The position numbers were made by a program, and so were the translations under genes. DNA of 64,000 nt from Limonium bicolor. Taxonomy: Eukaryota > Streptophyta > Magnoliopsida > Caryophyllales > Plumbaginaceae. The DNA is taken from the NCBI GenBank assembly GCA_023374045.1, contig CM041776.1, positions 276,481,039-276,545,038 on the forward strand, written 5' to 3'. The notes below the pieces were generated by a model. The model worked only from the letters and a program-made list of their open reading frames with translations. It did no database searches and was not told the origin of the DNA. Shown here piece by piece: positions 11,516 through 22,141 of this stretch (position 1 is its first letter; each line of letters begins with the position of its first letter).

Positions 11516-11532
11516 TTTTTCTACTAGTGGTC

Positions 11533-12009
11533 CTTGTGATCTGGGATAGTTGACCCAAAGCCGTTACATAGGTGGAGAGAAAAGTCCCTGGTGAAAGAAA
11601 TTAAAAGCGCTTAAATTAAAAAAAAATTATGCAATCGCTGAGCTGAATGAAAATTTAATTCTCTTTATGGATCAAAAGTATGTGGCATTGAAAGGTATGA
11701 TGGAATAAGATCTTACTTCATGCCCCTTGTCGTTCAAATGGTTTGTGAATGAAAAAGGTGGATTGGCTCATTGCTAAAGGCGAGGTTCTTATGGTTTTGT
11801 TTCTCTATTGTTAACTTTGAATGACTTCTTGTTTTGAAAAAAAAAATATATGAATTGTGCTTAATAAACTGAATTGCCCCTTGATTGGTAACACTAGTAG
11901 TGTCTTTCTTCTGTGCTCTTCCTTTTGAGTTGAGTTTCATTAGTTTGGCTTAGACTTGTGTTCGTGAGTTTTGCTTGGGGACAAGCAAAAATCTAAGTGT
12001 GGGGTGATT
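11533..12009 (+). other. Athila-like 3' non-coding zone, distal part, with polypurine stretch
   Basis: No supported reading frame. It ends with AAGTGTGGGGTGA (11995-12007), the candidate polypurine tract priming plus-strand synthesis, directly before the TG of the right LTR. It is the continuation of 7676-8660 across the CACTA element. Confidence 0.7.
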
Positions 12010-13858
12010 TGATAAGTGTGAAATTGATGTAGTTTTGTAGGTATTAAATCCTTATTTTGTGTAACTTTTTACGCACTTTCTCACACTTATCCTATGCTTT
12101 TCATGACTCCTACTTTGGGCTAGAACTGATGCCAATTTATATGATTAAATCAGGAAATGATGGTGGAAATGCATAGTTCTCCTCACAAGCTTTTCAACGC
12201 CGCAAACGGGGAACAAATCGGAGCTCAAACGAAGAATCTAAGGACTGTCAAGAGAAGACTGGCGCTGAAAATAATTTAATAAAAAAATAATTTAAAAAAA
12301 AAGAAGAAGATGACTTCAAACGTCCGCGTGAGAGTTTTGTAAAAAAAAATCAAAAATCAAAAATTGAAAGCGAGCGTTTCCAAAAAAAAAATCAAAATCA
12401 ATCAGGCGCCGGAAGTTAAAAAAAAAATTCAAAATCTGTACGCGTGTTGTAAAAAAAAAAAATCAAAAAGTTGTCCGCGTGAATGTAGACGTTCAGAAGA
12501 AAAAAAAAACAAAAAAAAAAGTTTAGTTGTGAAGTCTGCATTCGCAGACGTTCACAAGCCAAAAATAAAAAAATTCAAAGTCTGCTTTTGCAGACTGCTT
12601 TTGGAAAGAGACAAAAAGAAATCTGCTTTTGCAGATTTATGTTCCAGCGTGAAGCAGAAAAGGAGGAAGACTTTTATTATGGAGCAGTTTTCGGTGCCGC
12701 CTTCTGACTCAAATCTTTCTCCCGATTTACTCACCTATTATCTACTATTATACTACTGCATACTCCCTCTTTTTCCAGTCTATTTAAACCCATCTTCATC
12801 TGCTCCAATATCATCATCGATCACCAGAGAGCACACACCACATACTCCCCCACCATTTCCTTTTCTCATTTCAATTCCATATCCCACGTACACACATACT
12901 CCATTTTCTCTTATTCTCACTTCCACCACACATCTTTATTTTATTTTCCCATTCCACCACACATCTTTATTTTATTTTCAATTCTACCACAAATATTATC
13001 AAATATTGCAATTTCTAGTCCGGTATATTAAAATAGCAGAGCAACTTCAGGAGTCTAACAACAGATGATTTCTTCTACTCTTGTATCTGTTTATTTATTT
13101 AATATGTCCAGCTAGAATATTTTATACTCTGGGGAAAGGTTATTATTAGTTTGTTTTAATTATGCAATTTATTTTACCGGTTTAAATTAATTATAATTTG
13201 ATACAATTAATGTTATTCTCTCGCGTTTTAATAAATTACATGTGTTTATTGAATTGCTTTACGAAATCTATTTTGAACAGATCCGTGATAAATAGATAGC
13301 TCATATTAATTGTTATGTCTGTGGAAAAATTTATTCTGATTGAATAAATCTAGTATTTCAGATGCAAAAACATGTTCCTTTTTTATTTAGCCGTTTACAT
13401 GTGTTTTGCTTGAGTTTATATCAAACCTTGCATGTTCTGGTAAACAAGGTCATTAGAATTTAGGATTTAAATATGAAGACTTTAAAAGGAATTTTGCCAA
13501 TTTATTCTTAATTAAACCGGTAGAATAGCATAATTAGTCAAACGAGTAAAACCTGAACCCAGAGTCCGTTCTTCCATATTCACAACCACTTTTAATATTC
13601 TGTTATTTTAATTATTAGTTGTTATTTAAATTCTTGTTGTCTTTATTATAATTCACAGTTTAAAACAAAACAATTTCCCCCTCAATTTACAACCTTTGCT
13701 GAGACTAGATTAATTTTCACATAGTCCCACGGTTCGATACCTGGTTCCCATAAACTCTACTACAATAACCGGGATTTATTTGCAACCTGACGGTCGTTTG
13801 ATTTGTTATTTTCTAGGAATATTTCTTAGTATTTAATATATCAAATTTATCATTTGCA
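12010..13858 (+). repeat. Right LTR of Athila-like element
   Basis: 1849 bp, TGATAAGTGTG to ATCATTTGCA. Collinear with the left LTR; one obvious difference is an extra copy of a 'ccaccacacatctttatttt' segment near 12950. The 234-codon reading frame within it is not conserved in the left LTR and is judged non-coding. Confidence 0.92.
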
Positions 13859-13863
13859 GTTAT
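13859..13863 (+). repeat. Target-site duplication GTTAT (right)
   Basis: Second copy of the 5-bp duplication, directly after the right LTR. Confidence 0.92.
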
Positions 13864-14021
13864 ACCGGCAGCTGTGTCTGGCGTCTGATATTGGGGATAG
13901 TGACATTGCTAGTGCACTAGTGATCTACAAGTCTAGGTGCGGGAGAGATTTCCTTACATTGCTCCCATCCGTCGCCCCACCCGTCTCGCTCAGCCACCTG
14001 CATCTCTTCCGCTTACTTTGA
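13864..14021 (+). pseudogene. Plant mobile domain protein, continuation
   Basis: Joining 1835 to 13864 gives CLAWLYRQLCLASD, the conserved WLYRQLC block of PMD proteins, followed by IASALVIYKSRCGRDFLTLL and a stop at 14019-14021. Continuity across the LTR element shows the element landed in this gene. The C-terminal half of the family is missing. Confidence 0.8.
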
Positions 14022-14151
14022 TGTGACCAACCACTCTTGTATGGGTATTAAGAAAAAACATAAATAAACTAAACTAAGATTAAATAAATTAGAAAATTAA
14101 ATAATGACTAAACTAAATAATCGTGTCTCCCCGACAATGATGCCAAAATCT
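14022..14151 (-). mobile_element. Internal stub and decayed PBS of a reverse LTR element
   Basis: On the minus strand 14145-14128 reads TGGCATCATTGTCGGGGA, a tRNA-Asp-type primer-binding site with four changes from the intact site at 3636, all C-to-T or G-to-A. It sits 6 bases from the candidate LTR end at 14152. The rest is AT-rich with no coding signal. Confidence 0.6.
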
Positions 14152-15864
14152 TGCGAGTATTAACATAATTAGCATGTACCAATCGTATATAGCAAGTTTT
14201 CTTTAGGTATTCCCCTAGGTTATCGAAACAAGGAGGCGATCTATAGTCTAGTCTTTATTAAAATTAACAAACTAACTATGAAAATCAATAGCTGACGTAA
14301 CTAACTACGCGAGCCTCCCAACAAAGCCAACATAAATCCTATCCTAATAAAAAAAAAGACAGTTTCATTATGGTAGTATACCAGCTGCCTCTTCTGGAAC
14401 TTCTAGTTCCAATAAAAGCATATAGATCTGTAAATGGATTTGTATGTATAGCCACTTTAGTCATGCTCGTTGATTCTCGAAAGTATCTTTTTTTTTAAAA
14501 CATTCAATGAAAATTTCAATGATTTTTGTATCAAATGAAAATTGTATTTGTATTGATTTATCCTAAAGATTTCAATTCAATTTAATAGTAAAATGAGGTT
14601 TTTTTATTGCAAAACTAATAAAATAAATTAAAACAATAGCAAGGTGATCTTTTTGATGAAATAAACAAAGAAATCCCGGTTCACCACTTCCCCTAGTTCT
14701 TCAATTCTCCTTCCTATATGATATCCCGATTCTAGAATGCAACCCCCTGGATCGAAGTAATCCACGTACGGTCTCCCGCTCGGTGGATTCTAATTAGCAA
14801 TTACCAAATCCTAACTCTTGTTACGCACTTCCTAAATACTAATAACATTAAGATCAAATCTAGTTAATAAGTCGGTTAATATGAAGAGGTAATTACCATA
14901 TCTAGGTTAAGTCTATTGAACACCACAATTCTCACTTGTAAGCAAACAAACTATTGAACTCTAGCAACTGATCATATTGCAAGAGAACAATAAACGAAGC
15001 AAGGAAAAGTACTGCAATTTATATTGATTCAAACAAATTCACAAAAGAAACAAAATTCTCAAACTAAGGATCCATAGCAAACTAGGATTCAAAGTATATA
15101 CTCAGACAAGGAAAATGAAGAAATAACAACGACAATAAAGAGAAGAGAAAACCCCATCAAATCTTGTAATGGAATTGATGACGAATCATGTCTTCTGGTG
15201 CTCCCGCTTCCTCTGCTTTCGAACTAATATTTTTCTCTGTTTTTCGTGCAACCATGTTTTGTGTGTGAAAGATGTATTTTGTTCGTAGGTCAAAGATGTG
15301 CCCTGACCCCCCTCTCGATCGTCTTTCTTTATTTATATATTTCTCCTCTTCCTTGATTTACAAAATGCATCATTTCATCGACTCGGCGTAGGCGTCCGGG
15401 TTAGCGGTTGGGTTTAATACCCAGGCGAGCTTATGTAATGACCGCGCGAGCCCATAACACGTCCGGGCGATGACAAGTCTCGTTTGGATCTAACCGTATG
15501 TAGGAATCCAGATCATTCTCCGTTACTTTGGTCCGGGAATGTATGTAAGAGTGTAAACTGGGATCACACCAGAATATGTCCAGTATCTTCGGTTCGGGGT
15601 TGGTCCGGACATGTAAGTCCAGACACATCTTCGTACCAGTCCTTAAATACACCAGAAGAGTTGTTTTTTACTTCCGTTCGGTCCAAATTTGATCCTTAGC
15701 CTCTTGCCACCACTCCAAGACTTCTCTCATGCACCCGAGCACATCATTAACGCACTTGTGGACCCTTTCGCATGCATTTTAACCTGTTAAAGCATAAAAC
15801 CACGTGTAAGGGATGTTCTTCACATTTAACATAATTAGGCACGTAAGCGGGGAAACTCAGCACA
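14152..15864 (-). mobile_element. Relic LTR of a Ty3/gypsy element, reverse orientation
   Basis: Begins (+ strand) TGCGAG next to the decayed PBS and plausibly ends ...CTCAGCA or CAGCACA near 15862-15864. On the minus strand a TATATAAATAAAG box near 15330 is followed by a transcribed-looking region, as in an LTR. No second LTR or TSD found. The far boundary is approximate. Confidence 0.5.
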
Positions 15865-15920
15865 TTATCTCTTAAATTTGTAGACAATTAAAACAAAAAA
15901 TATAGATAAATTTCTTACTT

Positions 15921-16522
15921 ATCAGGGTACACTTGGGTCCTGAAGAACTTGAGGGTGCTGCTGACTGAAGGACGTGAGCCATCAGTGTTTGTGACCGATA
16001 GAGAGCTGGGTATTATGAAAGCTCTCTTTGTTGTTTTCCCCCACGTGCATCATCTTCATTGTTGCTGGCACATAACACCAACGTTGAATTGAATGCAAAG
16101 ATGTGTTTACATAAGATGGATGAAGTGGTTGAGGCTACAAAGTATTGGTCCAAGGTAGTTAAGATCTGGACAAAGATGCATTTCATGTAGGAGTATGCAC
16201 ACATGAGGAAGGTGTGCGAAGGGAAAGGGAAGCTTGACTTAATCAATGATCTGGACGACACTTGGCTTATTAACAAAGAGAAATTTGTTGAATGTTTGAC
16301 AAATTTAGTACCACATTTTGGGAACTGCACAACAAATAGGTATGTGTGATATATTTATGTTTGTTTACTAATTTAGTATGTTTTTTATTTCCCGTGACAA
16401 TCACTGATGCTTATTAATATTTAATTTTATAGAGCTGAGAGCTCACACGCAACACTCAAGTTGTGGATTCAGTCCTCCCAAAGGAAAAACACACCATATT
16501 CTTCATGATTGATGGGCATCTT
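15921..16522 (+). pseudogene. MULE/FAR1-like transposase, DDE region
   Basis: Decayed transposase of the Mutator-like superfamily. At 15927-16090: YTWVLKNLRVLL, then SVFVTDRELGIMKALF carrying the second acidic residue of the DDE triad, then HHLHCCWHI, the C2H-type block of MULE transposases. Frameshifted continuation at about 16130-16340 (GKLDLINDLDDTWLINKEKF) and 16435-16475 (AESSHATLKLWIQSS, the block of the third acidic residue). Several stops interrupt it. It is cut at 16522 by a solo LTR and resumes at 18647. The N-terminal half is lost, probably with the reverse LTR relic on its left. Confidence 0.75.
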
Positions 16523-16528
16523 TGTAAC

Positions 16529-16701
16529 CAACGGCGGAGCCAAGGGGGGGATGGAGGGAGCAAAGGCCCCCCCAACTTTGTTAAATTGCACAAAAATACA
16601 GTGTACAATTTTTTTTTAAAGAATTTTTTTACAAAACCCCCCCTAATTATTTGTAATTTTATGTATGCCCTCCTCAATTTTTATTCCTGGCTCCGCCCCT
16701 G
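16529..16701. mobile_element. hAT-type MITE, 173 bp, inserted at LTR edge
   Basis: Ends CAACGGCGGAGCCAAG and (reverse complement) CAGGGGCGGAGCCAGG; flanking 8-bp duplication TTTGTAAC (16521-16528) / TCTGTAAC (16702-16709). It sits 6 bases inside the solo LTR, so the duplication copies the first six LTR bases. The same family recurs in opposite orientation at 58991-59167. Confidence 0.87.
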
Positions 16702-17569
16702 TCTGTAACGACCCCAAAACCGGCCTAGGAGTTAGGGCCGTTACACGCCGCGAGTCTACTACTTAACGTCGCAAGGCTCTAAGCAAAGCAATCCCCAAAA
16801 TCAAATAACGAACTTGTATAAATACCAAAAGAGTTTACAAGATCTAAATACTTATAAGTCAAATACAATGAAAGGCCCAAAGGCTACACAAAGCTCCAAA
16901 GCGTCCAACGCGCGAAGTAAACAAAGTCTAAAGAAGCATAAAATAAACGAAGCTCCAGAAGGGGACAAGAGAGAGGATCCCACGAGCTCAATCTGCAACA
17001 AAGTAAAGGGGTGAGCTAAATAGCCCAGCAAGCAGAAGACTTCCTCAAGGAAGGCCACTCAAAACAGAAGCAGAAGAATAGTTTATAAACAGAGAAGAAG
17101 GCGGAATCAACATAAACAGACATAATAGAAACACAAAACAGGAGCAAAGCAGAACATCACTTCAAATCATAGTCGGACTTTCAGAAACGGATACAGAAGA
17201 GTGGGACACTAGAAACAAGCTAACACAACAGAAGGACTCACATAAGGTCCCATGGATCCGAAGATCCCACAACAGAAGCCGTAGAGACAGCTAAACAGAC
17301 CCGTCGGTCAATGGTTTCCTAAGGGAGACCCTAATGAACGTAATCAGAAGGAATTCCTGCGCAGCATGCTACGGGACAGCCCGACCCGACTATCCAAGGC
17401 TCAGAAGCAAAGTAACTAGGTCCCAAAACCAAAAGCTCACAAAACAGATCTCAAGTGCATGAAAATGCATATAAACAGCATTAGAAGCTTGTACACAAAT
17501 AGGGGAATCCAACCCCGCAAACGGAACTCAAAATGGAGCTAAAACGAAGAAGTTATGCCAAAAACAGAG

Positions 17570-17860
17570 GCTTGTCCGAACTTGCGTCCGACCTTGCAAG
17601 TTCGGACAAAAGCCGAGAAGCAAAACATCGCAGAAAATCACAGTGTCCGAACTTCGAAGTTCAGACCGAAGTTCAGACAGATTCTTTGGAAATGTTACGA
17701 GGTGAAGTCCGAACTTCGAAGCTCGGTAATTTCTTAAAAACAGGGGTGTCTGAACTTCAACGTTCGGACCGAAGTTCGGACGCCCCGAAATTCAGAAAAC
17801 AGAAATGCAATAACGTGCCGTCCGAACTTCAACGTTCGGACCGAAGTTCGGACGACGTAA
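17570..17860. repeat. Palindromic GTCCGAACTTC cluster in solo LTR
   Basis: Five or so copies of a back-to-back arrangement GTCCGAACTTCGAAGTTCGG or the variant with TTCAACGTTC, often followed by CCGAAGTTCGGAC. The arms are complementary and spaced 50-80 bp. Function unknown; possibly protein-binding or hairpin-forming repeats in the LTR. Confidence 0.75.
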
Positions 17861-18646
17861 AACTGTCGAAACTCAGCACGAACAGACGCGCAGAAAACAG
17901 CCAAATTCAACCCAAACTCACACAAAATCCACAGAATGGTACTTAGTACCCTCGGGGGTTTAACCAATCAATCAACAACACAAAACGAGAAGAATTCGCA
18001 CAAGTAACACACAAAAACAGATACGAAAACAGAAATCAAAAGCAGTCCCCGAGGGTGAGCAAACTACCCCGATTCCATCCCCCACTTACATCGAATTCAC
18101 AGAGAAGGTTCTGTCTGACGTTGCCAACAACCAGACGAATGAAATGCAGCAGAAGAGACGCACCACACAGCACTGGATTCGCAAAGAACAGCCCCCACAA
18201 TCAGAAAACAACATCAGAAACTGCTCCTCTCAAAACAACAACAACACTACCGAATTCACCAACGGACCTACCTGATTTGCAGAGGAGAAGAACCCGAACA
18301 GTAGCAGCAGCAGAAACCGACCAGAAAAGCAATAGAGATCCACACAAAACCAGAAGCACACCAATGGAGAAGAAGAAGAGAGAGCGCTCAAACTGTCGCG
18401 AGGGAGAACGAGCGGTTTGCAAATTTGATCGTGAATTGTAAATGAAATAAAATAATGGCTTATCTTTCCTTAATAAGTCTTACCAAAATAAAAGAGAGGG
18501 GAATGACCTCCTTGCCCCCGTCTTTTAATTCAATGACCCCGACGTCCCATCAACTAAACAAAGCACCACATAGCATAACTTAATTAATAACATTAACCGA
18601 AGTGTTATTTTATGAAATCTGAAAAACAAAAATACGGAGTATTACA

Positions 18647-19795
18647 ATCTCCAATGTCAATACAACGGGTTTCCTAACGACCATGATGATGTTCGAATAC
18701 AAGATGGCTCACGAACACTACTACCGCCTTTTTTGAACAATATGTGGGTGAGTCATCCACAGATGCTTAGTGATTCTTCAAGAGGAACTTGAGCATGGAA
18801 AGGGATTCAAAAGTGACGAGCAGTAGTGTGGATGTGCATTGCTTTATACTCATGGACTTCCTTGTGCACACTTCTTATACGAAGTGATGGAAAGAAATGA
18901 CAAACTTACATTAGATGTCATTCATGACTTGTAGAAGACACTGGAGTTGGATGTGGAGAAGCCAATGAAGGAAGAAACCCTAACACAACATGACGAAAAC
19001 AAAGCAACATGAAAGGCGTTAACTGATGAAGCTCTTCGTTTGGACGACCCCGTGATTCTCCAGCATTGTGTTAGGGTCGTGCAGTCTGTGATTGACCTTG
19101 GTTCATCGTTCGATTTTAATGAGCCACATGTTTAAGTTCCACAAAGGTCGCCGAGGCAACATAGTTCATCCACACGAAGGACAACATTTGTATAATCTTC
19201 TTTTCACTCTTTAATAATATTTATAATTTTTCTTTAATATTCCGGGTCTTCATTATCAGGTTCAAATCAATGCATGAGTGCAAGAAGAAAAAGGCCAAAT
19301 GGAAGAAATTTGATGCTGATGAGAATTCGACTCCACTAGAGAAGTCAGATCCACCGAAATGTCAGTTCCACTAGAGAAGTTAGCTCCACGAATAAGTCAC
19401 GCTTGGCACCTTGGCGAGACATGAAGGATAAATTCCCATTTTTTTCATCTGTTTCATACCACAATTCACAAGCAATTTACACTTTATAAGAACATGTCTG
19501 GTGATCGCAAGTGTGTTTTTCTTAGTGATTACAGATTGGCGGTATCGTTCAAAGGATGAATGGAGAGAAGTACGCGCCTCCATATACGAGGAGCTGACTC
19601 TTCCAAAGAGGGATATTTGGTGAGTAGAAAGACTAGGTGATCTCAACGATGTCAGGAAAGGGGAAGACACGGTCTTATGGACAGAAGTCAGATTTGCGCC
19701 AGAGAACAAATGGTTTTGCAACACAATTATTCTAGTCATATGCACCAGACACCATGAATTTTTACCCCATAAAACGGAGTTTCAGAGTGATTAAT
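18647..19795 (+). pseudogene. MULE transposase C-terminus with SWIM finger and OTU-like domain
   Basis: Continuation of the transposase after the solo LTR. At 18828-18880 CGCALLYTHGLPCAHF matches the SWIM zinc finger (CxC...CxH) that follows the DDE core in FAR1/MULE proteins. Next: DVEKPMKEE and RVVQSVIDLGSS. After an intron-like gap (about 19195-19255) a Lys-rich linker follows, then RLAPWRDMKDKFPFF and, across frameshifts, SGDRKCVF, WRYRSKDEWREVRASIYEEL and APENKWFC. This order fits an OTU cysteine-protease domain, which some MULEs carry; the D-G-N-C active-site box reads D-R-K-C here, with Cys kept. Broken by stops; not functional. Confidence 0.62.
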
Positions 19796-22120
19796 AGAGT
19801 GTGAGGGGTCACCTTATTCGTTCTTATCTTTAAGCAATACGTGCATGTCAAAACGAAACCAAGTTTTAGAAAAAAAAATTTTGAAAACGCATGTTTTCTA
19901 AGTGGTGGATTTTCTCAATATGGATTTCGACACTCGGTCATTCACAAATAAAATAGGGAGTGGGGAACCCTATACACATTAATCTAAATAAATTCAAAGG
20001 GAATGTGTAAACCTATACATGTAATTTATTCAGAAATGGACAAAAGAGAAAATAATCATAGGGAAAAACCTATACATCATCAATCCTAAAAAGTCATTAA
20101 AAAGAGGAATTTTGAGCTGAACTTCTTTTTAACTCTTCCGGTCCGCCTTCGGGCTTCTGGCTGACTGCTCATGCTCGGGCTCCTGGTTGGATGCTCACTC
20201 GTCTTCGGGCTCTTGACCGGCTGCTCGCTCATCTTAAGGCTCTTGCAATGAAGCGGTACTGTGACCAAACAAAACGGGTTGGTGCTCTTCTGACTTTCAA
20301 CAATTTGAACTCAGACAGTCGCTGCTAATCTTCGTTCCGCTTGACTCGGGTTGGTATGGCTCTGATTTTTTATTTGAACGGTTGGTGCTGGTCTTCATGT
20401 CGCTCGGCTAGCTCCACAGGTTGGTGTGCCTCTAGGTTTCGGCTCGAACCGTGTAGTCGATCTTCATGCTGCTTCATTTGTTCCATCGAGGGGAATGAAG
20501 GATATTTTTGAGAAAGGAAAGGTGAATGATTGAGCACTAAATCATTGTGAAAATTCACCACTTTTGTGAAAACACGAAATGACTAGTACGCTCCACGATA
20601 ATGACCGTTTGAACTTCAAAAATAACGGGTCACAACATGGGGACTAAATCATTTATTCTGAATTACGTTTGTGAAAATTAACCTTGAAAACTATTTTGAT
20701 ATAAAATCCGTGAAAAAATGTTGTTTCAAAATTTGTTTGTAGAAAGCAGGTTTTTCAAATTTTATTTTTGAAAATTGTTTTGGAAATAAAATTTTAAAGA
20801 TGAAGTGGCAGGTTTAAAACCGCAAATGTTTATGAGTAAGATTGAGTTTTTTAAATTAAACGGGCTCGTAAGAAAGCTTTAAGAGACATACAAAAGAGAA
20901 TTCCGAACATTTTGAAACAGATTGGTTTGAAAAAAAAAACGGTTTTCACACATGTATAGCATGAAGTAAATCGTGGTTGTATTTAATATGGAGCTATAAG
21001 TGTTAATGTTGGGATAATCACTTTCCAGGTCAATTATGACTCCGTCTCACCGGGGGAACCATCGTCCCTTCACTGTCATCTCTCAGGGTTTTTCTATGTT
21101 ATGCCCCTTTGCGGGGCACATTATAAAGAAGGCCCCTTATCGAGTGCTTAAGTTCGAAAGGTCAGGACACCTAAGATGATTGGGAAACATACGCCACAGC
21201 CAGTGATTATCCGACAACACGCTCACTTTTCAGAAAACTCGGGGAAGTACTGCATGGGAACGGGTCTCCCCTTGTCTGCACGATAAGGTGTGTCTAAAGT
21301 CCAAATTATTCACTGACTACGCTTTGTCATGTATGAATATCCGTAAATACGGGACCCTCTATGAATTTGTAGCGTGACAGTGAGCTTTAAAGACACCCGT
21401 GGTGCAGAGGAATCATGGAGAACTGAGCCCATGCAATCTCCAGGGTAAGGCAAAAGGGTGGTTAGACAGTCGTCATACAAGGGGGTGACTACCATTAAAA
21501 TCTGTCTTAGACACCGGACCAGGCAGCTGGACACTGAAGGCTCATAGTTTACTATATGCTGGCTCTGACTCGAATAACAGAAGGTATGTTTGAATCATGA
21601 GCTTCAAGACGTAGGTCAATGACCATCTCGTCCCATGGGCATAACCATTCAAATGAATGACCCAACTCAAGGGGAATCATCGTGGACCGATTGGCATCCC
21701 GTGACTCGTGGATATAATATGTGACACAGAGGAATGCATGTCCTAAACTACCCACCTAATGCACCCCACAATCATATAGTATGTAAGCAGAGAAGTTAGC
21801 ATTGACCTATTTACTAAATGTTTGTCTTGAAGGTGGTGATTCTGATTGGCTGTTCATTAATCTAAAGGGAAGTTAGCTTCATTCAATCCTAAGTGTCTCT
21901 TTCTAGTCGTGAGCTAATCATTAACCCAATTGTTGTAATGTTTGTTGAGGATCTATCAAGTCCTATCTGTCCTCATCAGATACACACTCTGAGTGTGGAG
22001 TAAAATAATCCTAGAGGCTTGGAATGAATCTCTTGAAGGTTTTGAAAGAAGTTGGGAAATCCTGACAATCTTGAATGGAGTTCAGTCTTCTTTGAGCATG
22101 AGAAAAACTTACTCAAGTTT
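19796..22120 (-). mobile_element. Putative leader of a reverse Tat/Ogre-like element
   Basis: 2.3 kb with no convincing gene, upstream (in + coordinates) of a PBS that points leftward, so on the minus strand it would be the 5' untranslated/leader part of an LTR element. Gag and pol are not found. It has short degenerate repeats: at 20140-20240 three about 30-bp units starting GGCTCTTG / GGCTCCTG / GGCTTCTG, which on minus encode an 11-residue SPK/RSEQP-type periodicity. The left edge, against the MULE relic, is approximate. Confidence 0.4.
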
Positions 22121-22138
22121 TCCCCAACAGAGTCGCCA
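22121..22138 (-). promoter_or_regulatory. Primer-binding site, tRNA-Arg type, reverse
   Basis: On minus TGGCGACTCTGTTGGGGA, three bases from the LTR end ...CTCCACA (TG at 22142 on +). TGGCGACTC-type sites complementary to tRNA-Arg are used by Ogre/Tat-like elements. Confidence 0.7.
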
Positions 22139-22141
22139 TTC

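Larger units (their letters stand above)
8661..11529. mobile_element. CACTA (EnSpm) transposon carrying an Ulp1-like gene, 2.87 kb
   Basis: The ends CACTAGTACAAAAAA and (reverse complement) CACTAGTAGAAAAAA form a 15-bp TIR with one mismatch; a 3-bp duplication GTC flanks it (8658-8660, 11530-11532). Both subterminal zones are packed with inverted copies of CTATTTCGGCGGTT / AACCGCCGAAATAG, as expected of CACTA subterminal transposase-binding repeats. No TNP2-type transposase is present; the only coding content is a spliced SUMO-protease-like gene on the + strand. So this is a non-autonomous element with a captured gene, inserted in the 3' zone of the Athila-like element. Confidence 0.9.
1836..13858 (+). 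mobile_element. Athila-like Ty3/gypsy LTR retrotransposon, 12.0 kb, non-autonomous
   Basis: A complete LTR element with 5-bp TSD, two long LTRs (1836-3632 and 12010-13858), a tRNA-Asp primer-binding site, gag, protease, and a polypurine stretch before the right LTR. The gag (RFKEMLRQCPHHGQ), the MTLRSGK linker, the protease motif CDLGASINIMP and the very long 3' non-coding zone with repeated AAGTGTGGGG strings point to the Athila lineage. Nearly all of reverse transcriptase, RNase H and integrase is deleted, no env-like ORF is seen, and gag-pol carries stops and a frameshift, so it could move only with help from another copy. It contains a hAT-like element (4479-5079) and a CACTA element (8661-11529), both younger than it. 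Confidence 0.9.
16523..18646 (-). mobile_element. Chromovirus (Tekay-like) solo LTR, reverse orientation
   Basis: On + strand it runs TGTAAC...(MITE)...GACCCCAAAACC to ACGGAGTATTACA; on minus this reads TGTAATACTCCG ... GGTTTTGGGGTCGTTACA, the terminal style of Tekay-type LTRs. Flanked by ATCTT (16518-16522) and ATCTC (18647-18651), a 5-bp TSD with one change. About 1.94 kb without the MITE. No internal region or second LTR, so it is a solo LTR. It interrupts the MULE transposase. Reading frames inside (17533-17946, 18055-18441) are judged fortuitous. Confidence 0.8.

Noticed and set aside
12364..13068. 234-codon frame inside the right LTR
   Set aside because: Lys- and Ser/Pro-rich low complexity from A-runs and C/T-rich DNA; the matching left LTR breaks the frame.
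17533..18441. Reading frames of 137 and 128 codons in the solo LTR
   Set aside because: They read through palindromic repeats and C/A-rich LTR sequence, match no domain and overlap frames on the other strand.
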